Assembly: GCF_037963835.1 (NCBI RefSeq)
Contig: NZ_CP150145.1
Location: 5,332,001 to 5,396,000, forward strand
DNA length: 64,000 bases
DNA from: Paenibacillus sp. FSL H8-0332
Lineage (GTDB): Bacteria; Bacillota; Bacilli; Paenibacillales; Paenibacillaceae
Direction: 5' to 3'
The notes beneath the pieces are model-generated. The model saw nothing but the letters and a program-made list of their open reading frames with translations. It was not told the DNA's origin and did not search any database. Of the stretch, positions 1 through 9,432 are shown piece after piece. Position 1 is the first letter of the stretch, and each line of letters opens with the position of its first letter. A program made the translations under genes and the position numbers.

Positions 1-3000
1 CAGGCTGTTTCCTGCTGAATGCGGTAAGGCTGTATAGCCACATCCCCCTCCGTAATGCTGGTCCCGATCTCCGAGATCGTGCTGCGTACCGAGGACCTCA
101 GCTGCCCCCACTGCTCTGGGGTAGCTACGGATGCGCTGCTGTAGAAGCTGCCGTCACTCTTCAGCGCTACCGGAACAATAGAAGAATACCCTTTGTCGAG
201 TGTGGTATCCATCAGCGAGACCACCTCGCGGTCGGCGGTCAGCAGGCCCTTCATCTTGAAGCGCTTCATTAGCTCCTGCTCCGCCTGCTCCCGGTTCATT
301 CCGTTGGCTGAGGTCAGAAGCGGATCATGAACGTGGAAATAGAGCGCCCCGGCAGGCAGTGCTTCCTGGCCGAGCCATTGCTCGGAATAGGTCAGCAGCA
401 CATCAAGGTACGTTAACATCTGCAGCGACAAACCATAGTAGACCTCATGCAGCTTAAGATCCTTCTGGCTTGATTTGTAGTCGATAACCCGCAGCAGAAT
501 CCCCTGCTCCCCTTCAGCCTTATCCACCCGGTCAATCCGGCCGACCACCTCCATAACACAGCCGTTGGGCAGTGTAATTCTCAGCGGAGGCAGCTCCATG
601 CCCGGGCCAAAATCCAGCTCCAGCCCGACCGGCTCGAAGCTCCCGCGCCGCGAATGCTCCCCGAGGATGACTGAAGCACGGCCGACAATATTCTTCAGCT
701 TGCGCGAGATATAGCCGTAGCGCTTGCTGCTCATCAGAATCTCTCCCTGTAACAGCGGAGACAGCTTGTCCACGGTCTTCCCCGCCTCCGTGCGGCATTC
801 ATCCGCAGTCATGCTGCCCCAGCTGCGGCCTTGCTCCTGCAGCCGCTTCGCCATTTCACTGAGGGCCGCATGGAAGAGCTGCCCGATATCCGGGGCCTGG
901 AGCTTGTAGAGCTGGCGCTCCTTCAGCCTCAGCCCATAGGAAGCGAAATGGGAGAAGGAGCAGGCGACAAACCGCTCCATCCGGGACACGCTGCCGCGCA
1001 GCGTGGAGCCGCCATACAGCCGCAGACTGGTCTCCTTCTTCAGCCGGATGCCTTCATTGCGGTAGAACAGCGAGCCGAGCAACCGCTCCAGCTTCAGCTT
1101 CATGGACAGATCCGCATGGCGGTATTCCGCTGCCTGTTCATCCGCAGACTTGTCTGCGCCCTGCTCCGCCGCAAACCAGTTATAGACCTCCCACCACATG
1201 CCGGATATCTCTGCCCCTTGACGCCACTGGCGGAGCTGAAGCAGCAGCATGCGGAGCGTCTGCTCAGGATGGCCGATGAAGTCCATATGGACAGCGTCGT
1301 CATCATTGCCGCTCTGCGGGAAGCCGGAGAGGAATTGTTCATCTAACTGCTGCGGGAACATTCCCTGCAGCTGGCGGATGACCTCCGAAGGCTGCAGCGC
1401 CTTCCCCTCATCGTCAGCTACGGCATAGCTGATCCACAGCTTCCTGCTGGCCGTCGTAAGCGCATTATAGATCAGGAAGCGTTCATCCAGCAGCTTCCGG
1501 GAGGAGCCCGGCGCAAGCTCCATACCGGACTTCTCCAGCAGGAGGCGTTCCCCTTCGGAAAGAATGCCGTCTTCCTTGAACTGCGCCGGAACCACTCCTT
1601 CGTTGAAACCGAGCAGGAAGGCGTACTTCACCCCCGACACCCGGGTACGGTCCATCGTACCTACCAGCACCTGGTCAAGTGCGGGCGGGACGAGCCCCAT
1701 CTTAAGCTCCGCCAGCCCGGTCTCCAGCACCCCGGCGAACAGGCTGAATTCTATCCGTTCCTTGCCCATCATCTCGGCAATCTGGTCCAGCAGACCCAGA
1801 ACAGCGCCCCAGAGCTGGCTATGCTCCCGGGCGGCTTCCGGACGTCCCTGCTTCAGAGACTCCGCTCCCATCCCTTCAAGCTTGCGTGCCGCTTCCGTAT
1901 CCTCCAGCAGCAGATATACCGCCTTGCACAGTTCCAGGCCGCTGCGGCTGGCTTTGATTCTCTGCTCAAATGCCTGCAGCGGTTCCGCAACCGCCTTCCG
2001 GCAGGCCTCCATTCTTGCCAGCATTGCTTCATCTACAGCTTCACTGCCCTCCAGCGAGAGGCGCGGAATGCCCTTCCAGGAGCGCCCATTCGTCCAGCGG
2101 GAGCCGTGAATGCCGCAGGCCAGCACGTAATTCTCCAGCTCATCCATATGGGCGCGGGTAATGCTTCTGTCCAGCGGCAGCAGCAGCTCGGTCTTCACGC
2201 AGCGGAACACATCTTCATAACGCCAGCGGCGGCGGACGACATCCAGGGCGGAGCGGATGAATTCCACCAGCGGATGATGCAGCTCACTGAGCTTCTGGTC
2301 CAGGAAGAACGGAACGCCGAAGTCCTGAAATAACGGGGCGATCAGCGGCTCATAATCGGCCATATTGCGCATGAATACCGCCATTTCCCCATATTTGGCT
2401 CCCGATTCTCTGGCCAGGGCCTGCATCTCGCGCAGCACGCCCTCTACCTCGGTGCGGCGTGAAGCCGCAGCCCGGATGCTGATGGCTTCCTTCACCTGTT
2501 CAGCCGGCCCTGCCCAGGAATGCCGGCGCTGTAATCCGCGCTCCAGATGCGCGAGTACGGGAGCGTCCTTGAACCTTGGCAGGACGGGCGGAGCCAGCAG
2601 CTCATCCCACACGGTAAGTCCCAGCTCCTCTGCTAATCCCCGCAGCTTAATGTAAGTAACCGCCGCCGGATGGAACAGCTCCAGCTCATGCGGGGCAAGG
2701 CCCGGCGGATAGATCCGGTCCAGTGTGAGCGCAATGGTCATTGTGTCCGCGTACTGCATGAGCTCACGCAAGACGATGAATTCCTGGTTGCTGAAGCCGT
2801 GGAAGCCGTCCACCCAGATCTCGGCGCCGCGGATATAGGCAGAGTCCGCGATATGCTCAGCCAGTTCGGCCAGTCTGTCCTCTTCATCTATATAGAGCTG
2901 TGACATCTCCTGGTCCAGCTCGCTGAAGACGAGATGCAGATCATCCAGCTTCCCGGCCAGAATAGGGCTGCCCAGCGTGGCATCCCGCATTCTGCCGATC

Positions 3001-3428
3001 TGCTCCTCCAGGTCTCCGGCTCCAAGACAGCAGCGCTTAAGCTCCGTGTGCAGACTGCTGAGCCGCTCCACAAATCCCGGACGGTCCGAGGAAGCGCCGA
3101 ACAGCTTCAGCTCCTCCTTGCGCTTGCTGATAATCTTGTAGATCAGCATTTTCTTGCCTTCTTCACTGATAGGCAGACTCGCGCTGCCGCCGGTCTCCTG
3201 CTTCACTCGGTAAGCAAGACGCGAGAAGCTGAGCGTCTGGGCGCGCAGACTTCCCTTCACGCCGCCCGCCGCCAGTAGTCCCCGTTCCGCTCCGAACGAT
3301 CCCTGCTCGGGAACAAGTATAATGATCGGGGCCCCCAGCGGCTCTGCCTTCAGCCTGGAGGATACCCGCTCCCATATTGTAGTCGTCTTGCCGCTGCCCG
3401 AGCGGCCGATGATGAAGTTAACCGTCAT
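1..3428 (-). CDS. addB: ATP-dependent helicase/nuclease subunit B, 3' end outside window
   Basis: This is the AddB half of the AddAB double-strand-break resection enzyme, which processes ends for RecA-dependent recombination. About 1,142 codons lie in the window, close to the family's roughly 1,160. The N-terminus carries a Walker A motif (GRSGSGKT, residues 8-15). The C-terminal part has the RecB-like nuclease motif (VGRIDRVD...VIDYKSS). An iron-sulfur cysteine sits in RMERFVACSFSHFA, and the frame ends at the edge on a TG dinucleotide after ETA, exactly where the next cluster cysteine is expected. The ATG at 3428 follows a purine-rich GGAAGGAG. addA should lie to the left. Identification is secure. 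Confidence 0.95.
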   Translation of the reverse strand, partial: MTVNFIIGRSGSGKTTTIWERVSSRLKAEPLGAPIIILVPEQGSFGAERGLLAAGGVKGSLRAQTLSFSRLAYRVKQETGGSASLPISEEGKKMLIYKIISKRKEELKLFGASSDRPGFVERLSSLHTELKRCCLGAGDLEEQIGRMRDATLGSPILAGKLDDLHLVFSELDQEMSQLYIDEEDRLAELAEHIADSAYIRGAEIWVDGFHGFSNQEFIVLRELMQYADTMTIALTLDRIYPPGLAPHELELFHPAAVTYIKLRGLAEELGLTVWDELLAPPVLPRFKDAPVLAHLERGLQRRHSWAGPAEQVKEAISIRAAASRRTEVEGVLREMQALARESGAKYGEMAVFMRNMADYEPLIAPLFQDFGVPFFLDQKLSELHHPLVEFIRSALDVVRRRWRYEDVFRCVKTELLLPLDRSITRAHMDELENYVLACGIHGSRWTNGRSWKGIPRLSLEGSEAVDEAMLARMEACRKAVAEPLQAFEQRIKASRSGLELCKAVYLLLEDTEAARKLEGMGAESLKQGRPEAAREHSQLWGAVLGLLDQIAEMMGKERIEFSLFAGVLETGLAELKMGLVPPALDQVLVGTMDRTRVSGVKYAFLLGFNEGVVPAQFKEDGILSEGERLLLEKSGMELAPGSSRKLLDERFLIYNALTTASRKLWISYAVADDEGKALQPSEVIRQLQGMFPQQLDEQFLSGFPQSGNDDDAVHMDFIGHPEQTLRMLLLQLRQWRQGAEISGMWWEVYNWFAAEQGADKSADEQAAEYRHADLSMKLKLERLLGSLFYRNEGIRLKKETSLRLYGGSTLRGSVSRMERFVACSFSHFASYGLRLKERQLYKLQAPDIGQLFHAALSEMAKRLQEQGRSWGSMTADECRTEAGKTVDKLSPLLQGEILMSSKRYGYISRKLKNIVGRASVILGEHSRRGSFEPVGLELDFGPGMELPPLRITLPNGCVMEVVGRIDRVDKAEGEQGILLRVIDYKSSQKDLKLHEVYYGLSLQMLTYLDVLLTYSEQWLGQEALPAGALYFHVHDPLLTSANGMNREQAEQELMKRFKMKGLLTADREVVSLMDTTLDKGYSSIVPVALKSDGSFYSSASVATPEQWGQLRSSVRSTISEIGTSITEGDVAIQPYRIQQETA

Positions 3429-3562
3429 TTCAGCAGACTCCTTCCGTTGAACCCTGGCACTCTATGCGACACCAGAATCTATGAAACTTCTCGTCTCAAT
3501 AGTATAGCATACCTCCAACACACGCTCCAGAACGTACGTTTGCCATTGTTTGCAAATACACC

Positions 3563-3610
3563 AAGTGGAAACAGCTGTGCCGTCCTTTTAAAGGACGGTA
3601 CCGTTTCGGC
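3563..3610. repeat. dispersed hairpin repeat, copy 1
   Basis: The element begins AAGTGGAAACAGCTGTGCCG and folds around CCGTCCTTTTAAAGGACGG, ending ACCGTTTC. The same layout recurs at 43705-43751 and 53574-53610, with compensating or tolerated changes in the stem. It looks like a REP-type intergenic hairpin. Confidence 0.65.
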
Positions 3611-3661
3611 GAGAAATAGAAGGATAATGTATAGTGTGAAACATATACATTATATTTAAAT

Positions 3662-3705
3662 AAAAGACTCTCCCGGAGCCGTGGAAACGGCGGACGGAAA
3701 AGTCT
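3662..3705 (-). terminator. probable rho-independent terminator of the lyase operon
   Basis: On the minus strand an AGACTTTT...GAGAGTCT stem, with an inner CCG...CGG pairing, is followed by TTTTATTTAAAT. It lies about 95 bases beyond the lyase stop codon. The stem is imperfect. Confidence 0.5.
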
Positions 3706-3714
3706 GAATAAACT

Positions 3715-3780
3715 CATGTGAATTACAACTAAACAGCTAATAGGTTAGGCATTAGATGTTTTAGTTGTACAAAATGCAAT
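3715..3780. repeat. palindromic dispersed repeat, two-unit copy
   Basis: One forward unit (containing TTACAACTAAACAGC, 3715-3736) faces one inverted unit (containing TTTTAGTTGTACAAAATGCA, 3756-3780). The same unit occurs four times, two in each orientation, at 13396-13574. The two arrays flank the seven-gene carbohydrate locus. Confidence 0.6.
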
Positions 3781-3797
3781 AAAGCACAAGACCCTTA

Positions 3798-5780
3798 TTA
3801 CTTCCGCTCCGTCCAGCCCAGGGTGTCCGGGCCGATTACAATTGTGCCGATCGCATCTCCGTATACATAGGACAGCTCGACCCGCCGCCGCTCCGCATCC
3901 ACCACGCAGGTGCTCACGTGCAGCGGACCGCTGCCGTCTGCCGCATCGCCGGGCAGGCACAGCGTCAGAATTCCAGCCTTTCCGGCCCAAGCCGCCCGGC
4001 CCTCTACTACCGGAATCTCCGATTTGGAGCCGTAGACCTCCGATACCCAGCCCTGCTCCTTACTCACCGTGAACTGTTCATCCTTCAGGCCGCTGGTCAT
4101 CCAGCTCATATTCAGCTTCACTGTAGAGCCGGGATAGACCACGGTTGCTGTAGGCTGTGCGGCTCCGTCTTCAACTTCGGGTTCTCCGGCTCCGGTCACA
4201 GCCTCTCCAGCCGCTCCGGCTTCGGAAGACAGCTCCAGCACCGCCTCCGGGTGCAGATGGAACCGCTGCTCCAGCTCATGCGCGCCATCCCCCTCCAGCC
4301 AGTCCGCAATCAGCAGCAGCGGCACCTCCACGCCCAGCAGCACCCATCGCCGGTGCATTACCGGAAGGGGGAGACGGGTGTATCCGTCATGTGCGGCATC
4401 AACGAAGTGATAACGGCTGTTGCTCTCCCAGCGGAAGGTGCAGGCCTTAGCCACAGGCTCCCCCCATTGCTGGGTAGAGATATAAGGCGTCTGATCCAAC
4501 CCGTCTATGGTGATGGTGTTGTGCGCGCGTGTGCTTTTGAAATAACGGCGCCATTCCCCTTCCTCGTAGGTGTACCTCCCGGTATCGGTGAAGAGCAATT
4601 GCCCGTTCCACATCCACTCCAGATTCAGCGCATCGGCATGGCCGTGTGCTCCGCCCATCTCTGCGGCATCGAAGAACAGATACTGCTGCCGGTCCCGCAT
4701 CACATAATACCCGGTCTGCACAAAAGCCACGCTGGTCGCCGAAGGCGCAGACTCCGCCTGAAGCTGCACACACCGCTCATACGCCTCAGCTCCCAGCAGC
4801 CAGAGGCATTCTGCATTGCCCGTGCCGCGTCCAACCAGCGCATCATCCTTCAGAATAGCCCCCAGCAGCGTCAGCCGCTGCCGGCCGCTGCTGATCCAGT
4901 CGGAATCGCCGATCCCGGTGGACTGGTGATCAGGGCGGACCAGCGCTTCGGTGAACGCGGCCATCTTGCGTAGCTGCCCGCCGTACCAGGCGGAGAACGG
5001 GTGGCCGGATAACGCGCCCAGCAGATAAGGCGTCCCGAACATCTCAATGGCCGCATCATGGTAATGGGTGGTCAGCTCAATCTGAATCCCTTCCGGCCCC
5101 ACCTGATGAAGCAGACACAGCTCCAGGCGCTCCCCGGCCAGCTGCCGCCAATACGGGGCGCGCGGATGCTCGTGATGGAAGACAGCAATCATGTAGAGGC
5201 CCTGCATATGCATAATCGCATGATTGATCTCCGTGCTGCCGAGGTAGCGGGTCAGAAATTCGGCATGCTCCGCAAGCCCCTCCAGCAGCTCGTTGCGGAA
5301 CCCCTCGCCCAGCAGCGGACTGTCCTCCATATATTTATAAGCAGAGATCCAGGACTGCACACGCAGGCCGGTCTCCAGCAGACGCCATGGACCTAGCTTC
5401 TGGAAAAAGACCGCTTCCTCATACGACGGGATCACAGGAACCGGATTCTGCTCGCGCCAGCTGCGGAAATGCTGCATAAAGGCCGTAACGTATTCCGGCT
5501 TGCCGTTCATCAGATAGGCCTTGCCCAGATCCAGCATATGCCAGTGGCGGTTGATGCCCCAGGTGAATTCGGGGTCGTTCGTAGGATTATGCAGCCAGTC
5601 CGCCACCGGCTTGCCCAGCGGAATCCAGCGGCTCAGATCACCGGTATAAGGAATAATGAATTCATTGTTCACGGCATGATCGGCAATCTGGACCGAGTTC
5701 TGCGCCTCGATGGGGAAATGGCGGGCATAATAAGCGGCAGCGCTGCGCAGCTCAGATACGTTCAGATAATAATCCTTCAT
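3798..5780 (-). CDS. heparinase II/III-family polysaccharide lyase
   Basis: This 660-residue protein should cleave uronic-acid-containing oligosaccharides by beta-elimination. Residues roughly 50-340 resemble the alpha-toroid half (RSWREQNPVP, STEINHAIMHMQGLYM). Residues roughly 370-580 resemble the heparinase II/III beta-sandwich, with the signature GGAHGHADALNLEW and RAHNTITIDG. There is no signal peptide, so it probably acts in the cytoplasm on imported oligosaccharides. An Ala/Glu/Gly-rich insertion lies near residues 530-560. Its ATG overlaps the stop of the upstream cupin gene (ATGA), implying translational coupling. The fold is secure. The exact substrate (alginate, heparin-like or other glycuronan) and PL family are not determined. 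Confidence 0.85.
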   Translation of the reverse strand: MKDYYLNVSELRSAAAYYARHFPIEAQNSVQIADHAVNNEFIIPYTGDLSRWIPLGKPVADWLHNPTNDPEFTWGINRHWHMLDLGKAYLMNGKPEYVTAFMQHFRSWREQNPVPVIPSYEEAVFFQKLGPWRLLETGLRVQSWISAYKYMEDSPLLGEGFRNELLEGLAEHAEFLTRYLGSTEINHAIMHMQGLYMIAVFHHEHPRAPYWRQLAGERLELCLLHQVGPEGIQIELTTHYHDAAIEMFGTPYLLGALSGHPFSAWYGGQLRKMAAFTEALVRPDHQSTGIGDSDWISSGRQRLTLLGAILKDDALVGRGTGNAECLWLLGAEAYERCVQLQAESAPSATSVAFVQTGYYVMRDRQQYLFFDAAEMGGAHGHADALNLEWMWNGQLLFTDTGRYTYEEGEWRRYFKSTRAHNTITIDGLDQTPYISTQQWGEPVAKACTFRWESNSRYHFVDAAHDGYTRLPLPVMHRRWVLLGVEVPLLLIADWLEGDGAHELEQRFHLHPEAVLELSSEAGAAGEAVTGAGEPEVEDGAAQPTATVVYPGSTVKLNMSWMTSGLKDEQFTVSKEQGWVSEVYGSKSEIPVVEGRAAWAGKAGILTLCLPGDAADGSGPLHVSTCVVDAERRRVELSYVYGDAIGTIVIGPDTLGWTERK

Positions 5781-6112
5781 TCCTGCTTCTCCAGGAAGTC
5801 CTCACGGAACGGATTGAACACATCCAGAATAACGGAATCCTCCAATGCCTTCACGCCATGCGGAATATTATACCCGGCATAGAAGCTGTCGCCCGCCTTC
5901 AGAATACGCGTCTCCTCCCCGACCTTGACTTCAAAGCTGCCCTTCACAATATAGCTGATCTGCTCATGCGCATCATGGGAATGAACCTCCCCGATGCCGC
6001 CTTTGGCGAAGGTGACCTCCACCATCATCATCGAGCCCCCCTTTGCAAGCAGGGTACGGGAACTGCTCTCATTCAGAACCGTCTTTGCGGCTTCGCTATT
6101 CTCTATAATCAT
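5777..6112 (-). CDS. kdgF: cupin, KdgF-like unsaturated-uronate linearising enzyme
   Basis: This 111-residue single-domain cupin has the HxH...Q...H ligand pattern of KdgF (HSHDAHEQ at 44-51, and His85 in IPHGV). It ends in DVFNPFREDFL, close to the KdgF C-terminus. KdgF opens the ring of 4,5-unsaturated uronate released by lyases, which fits the overlapping lyase gene downstream. The ATG at 6112 has GAGAGGAG upstream. An upstream in-frame start at 6148 lacks a good ribosome site. The function is inferred from motif plus context. A generic sugar-binding cupin is the alternative. Confidence 0.75.
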   Translation of the reverse strand: MIIENSEAAKTVLNESSSRTLLAKGGSMMMVEVTFAKGGIGEVHSHDAHEQISYIVKGSFEVKVGEETRILKAGDSFYAGYNIPHGVKALEDSVILDVFNPFREDFLEKQE

Positions 6113-6251
6113 TTCGGATCTGCTCCTCTCTATAAAATATCCCCACAAAGTGGGGCTTTAGCTTCGATGATGACTCAGGTACTTTGCGGGGGGCCCCAAG
6201 ACAAGGCGGCCGAATCCATCATGCATCGGCCACCCGCCTGAACCTTACCTC

Positions 6252-7670
6252 TTATTCTTCGGTGGATAATTTACCCTGAAGCTTCGATGCGTCAAAGCTT
6301 GGATCGGCCACAATATTTGTTGCGCCGGAAGCTCTCGCTTTTTCCAAAGATGCATTGTACCGGGTGTCCAGATCCTTGATAATGCTGTCCACATCTCCAC
6401 CGGTGAAGACGAAGACTGAGAACGCATCGCTCCATTTGCTGCCTTCCAGTGATCCTTCTGTAATGGTCAGCGGGTTCGCCGGATAAATGGCGTCATAACG
6501 CTTCGGCAGGAAGCCTTCAATGCCGGGAATGCTTGGTTTTTTGCCGGAGCTGATGACTGTAGGGATCAGGGAGATGCCGTAGCCTTTTTCATAATATTCG
6601 CTCTGCAGACTGTCGCTGTACACATACTCCATGAACTTCCACGCTGCTTCCTTGTGCGTGCTGTCCGCGCTGATGCCGATGTAGGAGCCGCCGATGATCT
6701 GCGATGCGCCCTTGATCGTTCCGTCCGTAGTCGGTACAGCAACAGCAGCCCAATTAGCGGTGGTCGGGAACTGGTCTTTGTAGACGCCGGGCTCTGCGGA
6801 GTGGTTAATGTACATGCCGATTTTGCCTTGAGCGAACTGCGCACGCAGCGGATCGATATCCAGGCTCTCTACGCCCGGCAGCATGCTGCCGTCTTCATTC
6901 ATCTGACGCAGGGCCAGCGCAATATCCTTGTACATGCTGAAGTCGAATTGGCCGGTCTTGTAATTGTAGCCGTCAATGCCGGTATTGTTGCTCGCGCCTG
7001 CTACGGTATTGGAGGCACGCCAGAAGCCGCTTGAGCTCTTGAACGGGCTGGCGAAGCCGTATACGCCGTCCTTTTTGCCGGTTTCGGTAATCTTTTTGGC
7101 AGCAGCAACCATCTCGTCCAGTGTTTTCGGAGGATTCTCAATACCCGCTTGCTTGAAGATATCTTTATTATAGATCAGTCTCCAGATCTGTCCGGTGTTG
7201 GGCAGGGTATAGGTCTTGCCGTCCACGGTGTTCTTGTTCTCCAGCAGGCTGTCCTTGAAGGTCTCCTTCATCTCGCTGCTCATATAGTCATTGATCGGGG
7301 CCATGTAGCCTTTTTTGTAATAGGTCTGGAAGTCATTAATCTGAAGCACATCAGGAGCCTGCTTACTGGCAAAAGCGATATCTACCGCCTGCGGATAATT
7401 GTCACCCATCACGGTCATTTCCACTTCGATGTTATCCTTGTTCGTCTTGTTGAACTCATCAATCTTGGATTTCATGAAATCGGCATCGTGACGGTCGGGT
7501 GTCCAGTAGAGGATTTTGGTTTTGCCGCCGCTTGCTGCTCCGTTGTCTCCCTTGGTGTCCGCCGGTTTGCTGTTACTTGCCGCGGGCTCCTTATTGCTGT
7601 CGGCAGCGCAGCCGGCCAGACTCAGTGCCAGCACTGTACTCATTGTTGCAACAACCCATTTTTTATCCAT
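6252..7670 (-). CDS. ABC transporter sugar-binding lipoprotein (family 1)
   Basis: This is a 472-residue extracellular solute-binding protein. It has a lipoprotein signal peptide with lipobox LSLAGC (Cys21), an Asn/Ser/Gly-rich linker, then the two-lobed family 1 fold (TKILYWTPDRHDADFMKSKI..., PNTGQIWRLIYNKDIFKQAG, AAWKFMEYVYSD). It should capture the oligosaccharide outside the membrane and deliver it to the two permeases in this operon. It is separated from the regulator gene by about 145 bases. The AT-rich stretch at 7700-7800 could allow an additional promoter, but none is clear. Confidence 0.93.
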   Translation of the reverse strand: MDKKWVVATMSTVLALSLAGCAADSNKEPAASNSKPADTKGDNGAASGGKTKILYWTPDRHDADFMKSKIDEFNKTNKDNIEVEMTVMGDNYPQAVDIAFASKQAPDVLQINDFQTYYKKGYMAPINDYMSSEMKETFKDSLLENKNTVDGKTYTLPNTGQIWRLIYNKDIFKQAGIENPPKTLDEMVAAAKKITETGKKDGVYGFASPFKSSSGFWRASNTVAGASNNTGIDGYNYKTGQFDFSMYKDIALALRQMNEDGSMLPGVESLDIDPLRAQFAQGKIGMYINHSAEPGVYKDQFPTTANWAAVAVPTTDGTIKGASQIIGGSYIGISADSTHKEAAWKFMEYVYSDSLQSEYYEKGYGISLIPTVISSGKKPSIPGIEGFLPKRYDAIYPANPLTITEGSLEGSKWSDAFSVFVFTGGDVDSIIKDLDTRYNASLEKARASGATNIVADPSFDASKLQGKLSTEE

Positions 7671-7815
7671 CGTTATGCCCCCTTGTGCTTGTCCTGACAG
7701 CCTGCAATCGGCTATCTGTTAACGTAATCATAATGGTTCCGCTTTCAGTGGGGTGAGGGACATTCTAACTTTGTAAGGGGGAAAAAATGCTTGTCCCTGT
7801 TCCTTCAGCTCCTGC

Positions 7816-9423
7816 TTATTTCAAGTATTTTTGCCGGAACGCTGTGGGCGTAAGTCCGCAATATTTTTTGAACAGGCCGCTGAAATAAGGGCGGTCCTCA
7901 TAGCCGAGCATCAGGGAAATCTCCTGCACCTGAGCCCCGGCAATCAGCAGCTCCTTCGCCCGCTCCATCCGCAGCTTGGTAATATACTGGATCAGCGTCA
8001 TGCCGGTCTCCTTCTTGAAGGCACCTGCGAAATAGCTCGGGCTGAGATGGACGGCCTGCGCGCAGCTGTTCAGGGTCAGATTCTCCTCCAGATGCAGCCG
8101 GATATATTCTCTGGCCCGGTTGATGGACTGTGTTACATCGCGGAACTGCTTGCTATCGACGAATTCACAGCCCATGCTGGCGAAGTGATTGATATAGCTT
8201 TTCCACCCGCCAAAGGTTAAAGAACGGTTCTCCTCCAGCGCCGTCAGGTCAGCCTCCAGCTGTATGCGTTCCTCCTCCGTGATTTCATCACAGAACGCCC
8301 GGTACATGGCGAAGGTCAGCCCGGACAACAGACGAACCATCGACAGCGGGTCAGGATATCTGCCGGAGAGAGTCCACTGCCGGAAGATCTCGCCGATGAT
8401 CTCATGACAGCCTTCTTCATTGCCGGATTTGAGCGCGTACAGCAGCTCCTTCACCTTCTCCTCAGGATAGTCCGGGGCTGCGCGGTTCTCCGGGTCCAGC
8501 TCTGTGAAGCGGAAGATACAATTCCCCTCACTGTAAAAGCGGTAGGCCAGCGCTTTGGCCGCATGCACGAAGGAGGCCCGGATCTCACGCGGTCCCCGTG
8601 CCGCTGTGCCAAGGCCGATCGAAACGGTATTCTTACTGTATTTCTCCACATTCTCACGGCATAGCTCCAGCAGCTCCACCGTATCCTTGGCCTCCGGCGG
8701 ATTAAAGACCGCGGCCAGCCGCTGTCTGCTCTCGCGCAGTACAACGCCGCGCGTGTGCATTTTCAGCGTCTCGTCCAGGATGTTCTTGATCGCAAAGGGA
8801 ATGATTTCACTGTCATCCAGATGCAGGGTGTACCCGTATTCGGTATAACAGTCCAGCTCAATGGCCATCACCAGCAGATTGCCGGCATCCAGGTCGATGC
8901 CCAGCTCCTGCCAGCGGCTGTCACTCATGCTGACAGTTGTCTCTTGGCGCAGCAGAGCGGTGAGATAATCCTGGCGCAGCTGCGAATGGCTGGCTATCAT
9001 CTTCTGCTCCATTTGCTGTATCTGCTCTGCTCTGGCCCGCTCTTCTTCAATAGTCTGCTTCACCTTCAGCACAGCGTCCACAATCTCCGGCTGGGTGAAC
9101 GGCTTCAGCAAATAGTCGGAGGCGCCCAGCTTGATCGCCTCCTGCGCATAGCTGAAATCCGAATACCCGCTGATGAATATAAATTTGGCCCGCAGCTTCG
9201 CTTCGGCAGCCCGTTTCATCAGCTCAAGACCGCTGAGCTTCGGCATGCGGATATCGCTGATTACGATGTCGGGGTCCTTCTCCAGCAGCAGCTCCCAGCC
9301 CTGCTCACCGTTGCCGGCGGTCCCCGCCACTTCGATTCCATGATCCGCCCACGGGATCGTTGAAGCAATTCCTTTGACGACAGTCTGAATATCATCCATT
9401 ACGCACAGGGTCAACGGGTTCAT
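7816..9423 (-). CDS. YesN-type response regulator, REC plus AraC DNA-binding domain
   Basis: This 535-residue regulator starts with a receiver domain (phospho-acceptor Asp in IVISDIRMPKLSG, Lys in YLLKPFTQPE). It has a long central region (about 130-420) and ends with two AraC-type helix-turn-helices (INRAREYIRLHLEENLTLNS... SYFAGAFKKETGMT, ...YFSGLFKKYCGLTPTAFR). The gene starts 9 bases after the kinase stop, so the pair is co-translated in effect. It probably activates the ABC/lyase operon in response to extracellular oligosaccharide. The specific ligand is unknown. Confidence 0.92.
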   Translation of the reverse strand: MNPLTLCVMDDIQTVVKGIASTIPWADHGIEVAGTAGNGEQGWELLLEKDPDIVISDIRMPKLSGLELMKRAAEAKLRAKFIFISGYSDFSYAQEAIKLGASDYLLKPFTQPEIVDAVLKVKQTIEEERARAEQIQQMEQKMIASHSQLRQDYLTALLRQETTVSMSDSRWQELGIDLDAGNLLVMAIELDCYTEYGYTLHLDDSEIIPFAIKNILDETLKMHTRGVVLRESRQRLAAVFNPPEAKDTVELLELCRENVEKYSKNTVSIGLGTAARGPREIRASFVHAAKALAYRFYSEGNCIFRFTELDPENRAAPDYPEEKVKELLYALKSGNEEGCHEIIGEIFRQWTLSGRYPDPLSMVRLLSGLTFAMYRAFCDEITEEERIQLEADLTALEENRSLTFGGWKSYINHFASMGCEFVDSKQFRDVTQSINRAREYIRLHLEENLTLNSCAQAVHLSPSYFAGAFKKETGMTLIQYITKLRMERAKELLIAGAQVQEISLMLGYEDRPYFSGLFKKYCGLTPTAFRQKYLK

Positions 9424-9432
9424 GGCAGCCTC

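Larger units (their letters stand above)
3429..3797. other. intergenic region between addB and the lyase operon, repeat-rich
   Basis: No credible gene lies in these 369 bases. They hold, from left to right: the short upstream region of addB with a TATACT-like -10 on the minus strand near 3501-3506; a hairpin of a dispersed repeat family (3563-3610); the probable terminator of the lyase operon (3662-3705); and an inverted pair of a second dispersed repeat (3715-3780). Confidence 0.6.

Noticed and set aside
3447..3659. 70-codon plus-strand frame between addB and the lyase operon
   Set aside because: It runs through the dispersed hairpin repeat, has no ribosome site, and the peptide shows no gene-like pattern.
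3918..4973. 351-codon plus-strand open frame opposite the lyase gene
   Set aside because: It mirrors the minus-strand lyase, which has clear family motifs. Its translation is His/Arg/Leu-rich and low in recognisable motifs, as expected of an antisense frame in GC-rich third positions.
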